Assembly: GCA_035653295.1 (NCBI GenBank)
Contig: DASRCB010000424.1
Location: 1 to 31,800, forward strand
Length of the DNA stretch: 31,800 nt
Direction of reading: 5' to 3'
From: DASRCB01 sp035653295
GTDB taxonomy: Bacteria; Acidobacteriota; Terriglobia; Bryobacterales; Bryobacteraceae
Under the pieces are notes generated by a model, which was given only the letters and a program-made list of their open reading frames with translations, was not told the DNA's origin and did not search any database. Shown here in pieces: positions 25,531-31,800 of this stretch (position 1 is its first letter; every line of letters begins with the position of its first letter). Made by a program: the position numbers and the translations under genes.

Positions 25531-26300
25531 CGTTCATCGTCCTCTTTACGGCGCTGGGGCCGGCCGCGAAACTGCGGCCGGAGACGGCCAAAGCGTTCGA
25601 CGATTACTGCCGGTATGCCGAGGTGCTCATGCAGCGGGACCAGACGCCGCCTCATTACCTCTGGATCGATTCTCATCCCGATGACAAGGCGCGTGTCCAG
25701 CATGGAGACATGGTGATTGCCTCCGAGCGATCCGCGTCCGGCGCCGGCAACCTGAAGATCCCGGGCGGCGAGGTCCACGACTGGACCGGTACGGTTTTTA
25801 TTCCCCACGGGACCATAGCCGCGGCTCGCGCGGTAATGCAGGATTACGCTGACTACAAGGTTATCTACAAGCCCGACGTGATCGATTCCAGGCTGCTCTC
25901 GCAGCACGGGGACGAGTTCCACGTCTTTCTGCGCTTGTACGCGAAACAGATCGTGACCGTGGTCTTCAATTCCGAGTACGACATCACCTACAGCCAGCCC
26001 GATCCCGATCGCATGTCGATTCGCTCGCGTTCCACGCGCATCGCCGAGGTGGATGATCCGGCGAAGTCGATGACCGTGGAAGAGCCGGTCGGCGAGGACG
26101 ATGGCTTTCTGTGGCGGATCAATTCGTACTGGCGCTTCGAGGAAGCCGACGGCGGTCTGTACGCCCAGTGCCGCGCGATTTCGTTGTCCCGCGGGCTGCC
26201 GTTCGGTTTCGGATGGCTCCGCGGGTTCATCCAGCAGTTCCCAAAGCAGTCCATGTCCGACACGCTGGCCGCGACCAGGCGGGCGATCGCCGCGCGCTGA
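25518..26300 (+). CDS. Exported hypothetical protein, START/SRPBCC-like pattern
   Basis: The 260-residue protein begins with a short hydrophobic segment (MWRVTFIVLFTALG) that looks like a signal peptide. The middle (about 80-160) has alternating strands, and the last part, WRINSYWRFEEADGGLYAQC to a final amphipathic helix, recalls START/SRPBCC-type ligand-binding folds. This is only a pattern impression. No catalytic motif is visible. Its start lies within the last 13 bp of the yjbQ-like gene in another frame, so expression is probably coupled. The only alternative starts are internal and would remove the signal peptide. I do not recognise a family. Confidence 0.78.
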   Translation: MWRVTFIVLFTALGPAAKLRPETAKAFDDYCRYAEVLMQRDQTPPHYLWIDSHPDDKARVQHGDMVIASERSASGAGNLKIPGGEVHDWTGTVFIPHGTIAAARAVMQDYADYKVIYKPDVIDSRLLSQHGDEFHVFLRLYAKQIVTVVFNSEYDITYSQPDPDRMSIRSRSTRIAEVDDPAKSMTVEEPVGEDDGFLWRINSYWRFEEADGGLYAQCRAISLSRGLPFGFGWLRGFIQQFPKQSMSDTLAATRRAIAAR

Positions 26301-26309
26301 AGCGCCTTC

Positions 26310-26351
26310 ATACCGGTAAAACGCGGGGCTTTCTCGGGTGTTTCCCGGTAT
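26310..26351. promoter_or_regulatory. Spaced inverted repeat upstream of the GH44 gene
   Basis: ATACCGG (26310-26316) and CCGGTAT (26345-26351) are perfect 7-bp inverted arms 28 bp apart, in the 90-bp gap before the secreted GH44 gene. A TTGACC that could be a -35 box begins at 26351, although no good -10 follows. It may be a regulator site for the hydrolase or a weak terminator for the upstream pair. Evidence is symmetry and position only. Confidence 0.3.
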
Positions 26352-26390
26352 TGACCCCGGACCGCCTCCATTCCACGATGATTTGAACCC

Positions 26391-29300
26391 ATGCGGTCCA
26401 TCAAAAACGTCCTGCCGATTTCCTGCCTGCTGTGCGTGGTTCCGGCCTTCGCCCAGAATCCCGCCACGTCCGTGAATGTCGACGCCGCCGCCAACCAGCA
26501 CCCGATTAATCCCAACATCTACGGCATCGCCTACGGGGATTCCCACGACATAGCCACTCTGAATGCGCCGCTGAACCGCTGGGGCGGGAACTCCACCAGC
26601 CGCTACAACTGGCAGATCGACGCTCATTCGGCGGCGGCGGATTGGTACTTCGAGACCTATTCGGACGGCAGCGGCGCCCCGAGCGGATCGGCCGACGCGT
26701 ACGTCGCAACCACCCGATCGGCGAACAATGGCGCCCAGCCGATGTTCACCATCCCGATGATCGATTACCTGGCGAATCTCGGACCGAATCGCAGCACGCT
26801 GGAAGGATTTTCGGTGAGTAAATATGGGGCGCAGACCGCGGTGGATCCTTACAATTCCGACGCCGGCAACGGCGTGAGCGCGCAGACTGGAAAGAACATC
26901 ACCGGCAACGATCCCCTGGACACAGGAGTCTCAAACTCCACTTCGATCCAGAAAGCCTGGGTGCAGCACTTTGTGAATACGTACGGCCTGTCCACAAGCG
27001 CCACAGGGATCAGATACTACATTCTCGATAACGAGCCGTCGCTTTGGTACTCGACTCACCGCGATGTCCATCCCAGCCCGGCGACTTACCAGGAGCTTTA
27101 CGACAAGATCATCGCCTATGCCGCCGCCATCCGCTCCGTCGATCCCTCCGCTAAAATTGCGGGCTTCGAGGAGTGGAGCTGGTGGGCCATGTTCTTCAGC
27201 GGCTTCGATCAGGCGAATGGCGCTGGCGCCGCGAATTCGGATTACAACACGCATGGCCAGATGTACTATTACCCCTGGCTGCTGCAGCAGCTCTATAAAT
27301 ACAAGCAGACTACCGGCACGTCCCCACTGGATGTTCTGACCGTCCATTGCTACAACGGCACACCGGACAACAACGACGATTCCCTCGCGGCGCAGCAAAC
27401 CCGCAATCGAGAGACGCGCATCCTCTGGGACCCGACCTTTCAGGACCCGTCGTGGTACGGCGATATCGGCATCAACGGCCGGGTCATCAACTGGATCCCA
27501 ACCATGAAAGCCATGGTGAACCAGTATTATCCCGGTCTCCAGATCGGCTGCACCGAATATAACTGGGGCGACGAGGCGAATCTGAATGGGGCTACTACCC
27601 AGGCCGACGTTCTTGGCATCTACGGACGCGAGGGCTTTGACCTGGCCACCCGATGGACCGTGGCAAAAAATACGAACACGAGCCCAACCACTTACTACCC
27701 GACATATCTCGCCAGCCAGATCTATCGGAACTATGACGGTAATCATTCGACCTTTGGCGATACCAGCGTCGCATCGACCGTCGCGAACCCGGATAACCTT
27801 TCGGCGTTCGCCGCGCTGCGTAACTCGGATGGCGCCCTCACCGTGATGGTCATCAACAAGCAGCAGGGCAGTACGCCGGTAACGGTCAGCCTCGCCAACT
27901 TCCCGAGTTCCGGCGTCGCACAGGCATGGCAGATTAGCTCCGCGACGCAAACATCGATCACCCATCTTGCCGATCTGACGGTAAGCAATAACAACATCAG
28001 CACCACCGTTCCCTCGCAGAGCATCACGCTGTTCGTCATACCTTCGGGTTCGGTGCTATCGCCGCCCGCCGCGCCTACGGGGGTGGCAGCCACGGTCGGG
28101 AACGGCTCAGTCACGGTGACGTGGAATGCGGGCGGGGGCGCGACCAGCTACACGGTCGGGCGGGCTCAGGTCAGCGGTGGACCGTATACTTCCGTGGGTA
28201 CGGTGACCAGCCCGTCCCCAACCACCTTCACCAACACGGGCCTGACAAACGGAACTACCTACTATTACGTCGTGACCGGCTCGAACAAAGCGGGAACAAG
28301 TCCGAACTCGGCCGAGGTCGCCGCCACACCGATCGTTCCACCCACGTTCGCCTCTTCCGCCAGCGCGTCACCGAACCCTGTCACGCAGGGGGCCAGCACT
28401 ACGATTACCGCGACCGTGAAGGACACGGCGAACACGTTGACCAATGGTATCGTGCAGGTTCTTGCCGTCGATCCGAACGGCAACACCGCCGCTTCCCAGA
28501 ACTTCAGCGCCCAGAGTTTCACGGCCAACCAGTCGCGGAACTACACACTGACGTTCACTCCAGCCGTTTCGGGAGCCTTCACCATCGAGGTCGGCGTTTT
28601 CAGCTCCACATGGCAGCAGTGGCACTGGAACAGCTCGGCGGGCAGCATTACGGTCAACTCGTCTCTGACGTTTTCATCCTCGGCTACGGCCACCCCGTCG
28701 ACTGTGGGCCGCGGGTCCTCCACGACGATCGCATTTACGGTCACCGATACCGGAACAGCGAGCCTGACCAATGCCAACATCGAGCTACAGGTCTTCGATG
28801 CTTCGAACAACGCCGTGGTGACCAATGTCTGGAGCGGCCAGAACTTTGCCGGCGGCCAGAATCATCAATACAGTTACACCTGGAATGTCCCAGCCTCGCA
28901 GGCGACCGGGACTTACACGGCCATGATCGGAGTCTTCGATTCAGGTTGGAGCACAAACTACCACTGGAACAGCACCGGCGCCACGATAACTGTGACGACC
29001 GCTCAGGCTCCACCAAGTGCCGATTCCGTTACTCCGAACGGCGGAGCCGGAACGAGCCAGACCTTCGCGTTCCAGTTTTCGAGCGCCGCCGGCTACTCCG
29101 ATCTCGCTGAAGTGTTCGGTTCCATTAACTCCACGGTCAACGGCGCCGGCGGCTGCCGCGTAGAATACCAGCAATCCACGAATCGCCTGTACCTTCTCAA
29201 TGATGCGGGAACGGGGTGGCAGGGTCCGATCACGATTAGTGCGGCGGGCACTCTGAGCAACAGCCAGTGTACGCTTAACGGAGCCCAGTCCTCGCGTACG

Positions 29301-30341
29301 TTATCCGGTAACACGCTGACGCTGAGACTGACCCTGAGCTTCACGCCCGCCTTTGCTGGTCTGAGGAACATCTACGCCGAGGCCATCAATCAATCGAAAC
29401 TGGCCAGCGGCTGGAAGACTCTGGGAATATGGGACACAGCCGCTCCCCAGGCCGTCCCGCCTGCGGCGAATTCCATAACTCCCAGCGCCGGAGCCGGAAC
29501 AAACCAGGTGTTCACATATCAGTTCTCCAGTGTGAATGGTTACGGTTACCTGAGCAGCGTTCATGGCCTCATCAACTCTTCCATGACCAACGTCAACGGC
29601 TGCCGCTGGTATTACCAGCGAGGCCAGAACCGCCTGTATCTGTTCAACGATCCGGCAACAGCATGGCAGGGCCCGCTTACGCCGGGAGTGGCCGGCGTTG
29701 TCAGCAACAGCCAGTGCACGGTGGACGCCGGGAACTCGAGCGTCAGCGGCTCCGGCAACACTCTCACGCTGAAACTGTCCCTGAGCTTCACGCCATCGTT
29801 CGCCGGCCTGAAGAACCTCTATGCGTATGCGCAGGACAACGGCTCTGTCAACAGCGGGTGGAAGACAGTGGGTACCTGGAACACGGCGGCGCCGCAGGCT
29901 GTCGCACCCACCGCCGATTCCGTCACCCCGAACTCCGGGCACGGGGCGAGCCAGAGTTTCACGTTCCGGTTCTCGAGCGTGAACAGTTATGGATACCTGG
30001 CCACTGTCTTCGGTCTAATCAACTCCGCGCTGCAGAATACGAATGCCTGTCGCGTGTACTATCAGCGCTCGACCAACCGCCTCTACCTCTTCAACGACGC
30101 CGCCACGGCCTGGCAGGGGCCGCTTACGCCCGGCGTCACCGGTACGACAAGCAACAGCCAGTGTACGCTCGATGCCGGTCAGTCCTCTGTAAGTGGCGTG
30201 GGAAACACGCTGGCTGTGCAGGTAGCATTGAGCTTCACGCCGGCGTTTACCGGCGCGAAGAGCATTTACGGCTGGGCCACCGACAACGCGAACCTGAACA
30301 GCGGCTGGAAGACGCTGGGGACCTGGACAGCCGGTCCTTAA
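26391..30341 (+). CDS. Secreted multidomain GH44 endoglucanase/xyloglucanase
   Basis: The 1316-residue protein starts with a signal peptide (1-21, ending PAFA). The GH44 catalytic region spans about 25-550. It contains NEPSLWYSTHRDVHP with acid/base Glu215 and CTEYNWG with nucleophile Glu389, 174 residues apart as expected for GH44. A fibronectin type III domain follows at about 556-643. Two Ser/Thr-rich beta repeats lie at about 647-757 and 758-871, each closing on a W..[WY]HWNS motif. Three tandem repeats of about 148 residues fill 874-1316. GH44 enzymes cleave beta-1,4-glucans such as xyloglucan, carboxymethylcellulose and glucomannan. The accessory modules probably bind polysaccharide or cell surface. 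The start has no clear ribosome-binding site. The stop codon overlaps that of the convergent MFS gene. Confidence 0.93.
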   Translation: MRSIKNVLPISCLLCVVPAFAQNPATSVNVDAAANQHPINPNIYGIAYGDSHDIATLNAPLNRWGGNSTSRYNWQIDAHSAAADWYFETYSDGSGAPSGSADAYVATTRSANNGAQPMFTIPMIDYLANLGPNRSTLEGFSVSKYGAQTAVDPYNSDAGNGVSAQTGKNITGNDPLDTGVSNSTSIQKAWVQHFVNTYGLSTSATGIRYYILDNEPSLWYSTHRDVHPSPATYQELYDKIIAYAAAIRSVDPSAKIAGFEEWSWWAMFFSGFDQANGAGAANSDYNTHGQMYYYPWLLQQLYKYKQTTGTSPLDVLTVHCYNGTPDNNDDSLAAQQTRNRETRILWDPTFQDPSWYGDIGINGRVINWIPTMKAMVNQYYPGLQIGCTEYNWGDEANLNGATTQADVLGIYGREGFDLATRWTVAKNTNTSPTTYYPTYLASQIYRNYDGNHSTFGDTSVASTVANPDNLSAFAALRNSDGALTVMVINKQQGSTPVTVSLANFPSSGVAQAWQISSATQTSITHLADLTVSNNNISTTVPSQSITLFVIPSGSVLSPPAAPTGVAATVGNGSVTVTWNAGGGATSYTVGRAQVSGGPYTSVGTVTSPSPTTFTNTGLTNGTTYYYVVTGSNKAGTSPNSAEVAATPIVPPTFASSASASPNPVTQGASTTITATVKDTANTLTNGIVQVLAVDPNGNTAASQNFSAQSFTANQSRNYTLTFTPAVSGAFTIEVGVFSSTWQQWHWNSSAGSITVNSSLTFSSSATATPSTVGRGSSTTIAFTVTDTGTASLTNANIELQVFDASNNAVVTNVWSGQNFAGGQNHQYSYTWNVPASQATGTYTAMIGVFDSGWSTNYHWNSTGATITVTTAQAPPSADSVTPNGGAGTSQTFAFQFSSAAGYSDLAEVFGSINSTVNGAGGCRVEYQQSTNRLYLLNDAGTGWQGPITISAAGTLSNSQCTLNGAQSSRTLSGNTLTLRLTLSFTPAFAGLRNIYAEAINQSKLASGWKTLGIWDTAAPQAVPPAANSITPSAGAGTNQVFTYQFSSVNGYGYLSSVHGLINSSMTNVNGCRWYYQRGQNRLYLFNDPATAWQGPLTPGVAGVVSNSQCTVDAGNSSVSGSGNTLTLKLSLSFTPSFAGLKNLYAYAQDNGSVNSGWKTVGTWNTAAPQAVAPTADSVTPNSGHGASQSFTFRFSSVNSYGYLATVFGLINSALQNTNACRVYYQRSTNRLYLFNDAATAWQGPLTPGVTGTTSNSQCTLDAGQSSVSGVGNTLAVQVALSFTPAFTGAKSIYGWATDNANLNSGWKTLGTWTAGP
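29013..30338 (+). repeat. Three tandem coding repeats, about 447 bp each, at the GH44 C-terminus
   Basis: Three in-frame units start near 29013, 29464 and 29910. Each encodes [AS]DSVTPN-type openings, a central block with CR-x-YYQ..NRLYL-x-ND and WQGP, then SNSQCT, SGxGNTL, LSFTPAFAG and a closing SGWKT-x-G-x-W. Units 2 and 3 are closest to each other. Each has two cysteines that could form a disulfide. Codons differ between copies, so the duplication is not recent. Confidence 0.85.
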
Positions 30342-31540
30342 GCACCGGCGGCATCGTCGCGCCCGACGAAAAGAAGAGCGCACGACAGCAGCGGCAGGCA
30401 CGACATCGTCAGCGTTACTGGCGTGAACCCGAAGCGCTGGATCACCACTCCCAGCGGCCGCGAAACGATCGCCTGCATGGCCCCATAAGCGAACACCAGC
30501 CCCGACACCCCGAATGCCGCGCGCGCTGCCCCGTAGAGATCGACGGGAATGGTGTAGAGGTTCGTGCTCCAGGCGGTCACCAGAAAGAAACTCGCGGAGA
30601 TCCCCGCCGTCGCGAGCGCCGGAGTGGGAACCCAGGGCAGCGCAGCGGTGATTACCGCCGCCGCCGCGCTGACCACGCACGCCCGTCGCCGCGCGCGGAC
30701 GGCATCGACGCCGCGGCGAATCCAGAAAAACGAAAGCGAGCCGCCGGCGAAAGCGCCTGCGTACGCGGAAAAAGGAATGATCCACGTGTACTGCGCTGCT
30801 TCCGGCGGGGTCAGGTGGTAGGTGCGGATCAGGTAAGTGGGCGCCCAGTTCGTCCACAGACTGTACACGGTCATGCCCAGCGCGTTGGCCGCCATGAGCG
30901 ACCAGAGCCGCGGGTCGCGCACCAGTTCCCGGCCCACCCCGGCTGCCCCGCGTTCGGTTGCCGGCTGCACCGCGGGCGGAATGAGCCGCTCGGTGAGGAT
31001 CCACACCGGGATCCACGCGAGGCTCAGCGCGCCCGCCCCCGCGAACACCCACCGCCAGCTGTAGCGATATGCCAAATAAACCGTGAATCGCGGCGCCAGG
31101 CCGGCCCCAAAGCTCAACCCCAGTTGCTGCGTGGCGGCTCCCAGGGCCCGCTCCTCGGCGGGCAGATAGCCGCCGCTCACTTTCCCCATGGCCGAGACCC
31201 CGCTCGCCTCCGCGGCGCCCAGCAGCACGCGCCACCACAGCAGCTCGGTGAAAGAGTGGACGGTCGCCGTTCCGAAACTCGCCGCCGCCCATACGGCGAC
31301 CGAGATGCAGATACCGCGCGTGAGTCCAACCCGGTCCAGAAACCAGCCCATAACCGGAGCGCTCAGCGCATACGCCACCGAGAACGCCGCCAGAAGCTCG
31401 CCGTACCGCGCATAGTCAAACGGGAATTCCGGACGCGCGCGCCAGATGTCCACCATCGTGGCCAGCACCTGCCGATCCAGATAGTTCAATACCGCGGAGA
31501 AGACGAAGATGACTACGGCGACCCAGCGCAGGCGCAGCAT
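30338..31540 (-). CDS. MFS transporter, hexuronate/anion:cation symporter type
   Basis: The 400-residue protein has about 12 membrane segments. The N-terminal VLNYLDRQVLATMV motif is typical of the ACS/ExuT branch of the major facilitator family, which takes up sugar acids such as hexuronates, or other organic anions. The loop LDRVGLTRG fits the MFS motif A region after TM2. Substrate cannot be fixed from sequence. The gene converges on the GH44 gene, sharing 4 bp so that both TAA stops lie in a CTTAAG. It follows the pentapeptide-repeat gene after 35 bp on the same strand. Uptake of a plant cell-wall breakdown product would fit the GH44 neighbour. Confidence 0.85.
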   Translation of the reverse strand: MLRLRWVAVVIFVFSAVLNYLDRQVLATMVDIWRARPEFPFDYARYGELLAAFSVAYALSAPVMGWFLDRVGLTRGICISVAVWAAASFGTATVHSFTELLWWRVLLGAAEASGVSAMGKVSGGYLPAEERALGAATQQLGLSFGAGLAPRFTVYLAYRYSWRWVFAGAGALSLAWIPVWILTERLIPPAVQPATERGAAGVGRELVRDPRLWSLMAANALGMTVYSLWTNWAPTYLIRTYHLTPPEAAQYTWIIPFSAYAGAFAGGSLSFFWIRRGVDAVRARRRACVVSAAAAVITAALPWVPTPALATAGISASFFLVTAWSTNLYTIPVDLYGAARAAFGVSGLVFAYGAMQAIVSRPLGVVIQRFGFTPVTLTMSCLPLLSCALLFVGRDDAAGA

Positions 31541-31575
31541 TGGCAGAAACCATTACCGCACGGCCCTCGCGCTTA

Positions 31576-31800
31576 TCAGCGAATGCCGGGAGGAATGATC
31601 GTCTTGTGATTGATGATGGCGCGTTTGAGCTGGTCGCGGCTCAGGCCACGCACATTCGACAGCTTGGCGTTGCTCAGATTGGTGCCGGAGAAGGTCGCGT
31701 TCCGAAAATTCGCCCCGGTGAGGTCGGCGCCCGAGAAATCCGTGGTGGTCAGATTCGCGCTGGAAAAGTCGCACTGCCTCAGGGAAGCCTTGTCGAAGAC
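31576..31800 (-). CDS. Pentapeptide-repeat protein, C-terminal fragment (runs off the window)
   Basis: The open minus-strand frame from the window edge to a TGA at 31576 gives 74 residues. They read as pentapeptide repeats of the A(D/N)LxX/F type: SLRQC, DFSSA, NLTTT, DFSGA, DLTGA, NFRNA, TFSGT, NLSNA, KLSNV. A short helical tail (GLSRDQLKRAIIN) ends in PPGIR. Such proteins fold as a right-handed beta-helix; functions range from gyrase protection to structural roles. The N-terminal part is outside the window, so fused domains cannot be judged. Confidence 0.85.
   Translation of the reverse strand, partial: VFDKASLRQCDFSSANLTTTDFSGADLTGANFRNATFSGTNLSNAKLSNVRGLSRDQLKRAIINHKTIIPPGIR

Noticed and set aside
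25032..26627. 531-codon minus-strand frame opposite the YjbQ and exported hypothetical genes
   Set aside because: YjbQ motifs are unmistakable on the plus strand; the minus frame also runs across the GH44 start.
29429..31609. 726-codon plus-strand frame continuing past the GH44 gene
   Set aside because: It is another frame of the GH44 repeats followed by antisense of the MFS gene; composition is Arg/Gln-rich without domains.

Overview
The window looks like chromosome from an Acidobacteriota bacterium, most probably of the Solibacter/Bryobacter type. This is an inference. It rests on high GC throughout, two very large orphan MacB/FtsX permeases of the acidobacterial duplicated type (ADOP), secreted glycoside hydrolases with Solibacter-style C-terminal repeats, and an engB-rho-lon-clpX housekeeping block. 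I see no rRNA, tRNA, CRISPR array, insertion sequence or prophage gene. Gene density is high: no gap between genes exceeds about 200 bp.

Region 1 (1-6.6 kb) is accessory. On the minus strand it holds the start of a glycosyltransferase, a free-standing phosphopantetheine carrier protein, an orphan AbrB/MazE-type regulator with a palindrome just upstream, an ADOP permease, a NodU/CmcH-type carbamoyltransferase preceded by a perfect 18-bp palindrome, and a secreted YfdX-like protein. A UdgX-type uracil-DNA-binding glycosylase runs divergently from the carrier gene. Glycosyltransferase, carrier protein and carbamoyltransferase together suggest the edge of a specialised-metabolite or cell-surface modification locus, but the rest lies outside the window.

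Region 2 (6.6-19.2 kb) is a long minus-strand run. In transcription order it is clpX, lon, engB, rho (engB and rho overlap by 37 bp), an intrinsic terminator, a secreted M1 aminopeptidase, mutL (endonuclease-type), a FucP-like sugar permease and a DUF2784 membrane protein coupled through a GTGA overlap. Promoter-like sites precede clpX (extended -10) and lon. This is the protein-quality-control, transcription-termination and mismatch-repair core.

Region 3 (19.3-25.0 kb) holds a small plus-strand hypothetical protein, a secreted basic protein made of an internal duplication, a periplasmic GH13 alpha-glucosidase, a DUF1697 protein and a second ADOP permease. Two similar GC-rich stem-loops lie between or after genes here.

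Region 4 (25.1-31.8 kb) holds a YjbQ/UPF0047 gene overlapping an exported hypothetical protein, then a 1316-residue secreted GH44 endoglucanase/xyloglucanase with an FN3 domain, two Trp-rich repeats and three about 148-residue C-terminal repeats. A convergent MFS transporter shares its stop site with the GH44 gene, and the C-terminal end of a pentapeptide-repeat protein closes the window.

The least explained parts are the repeat modules of the GH44 enzyme, the duplicated GxLTxxE secreted protein, the long disordered N-terminus of Rho, and the two palindromes in Region 1.
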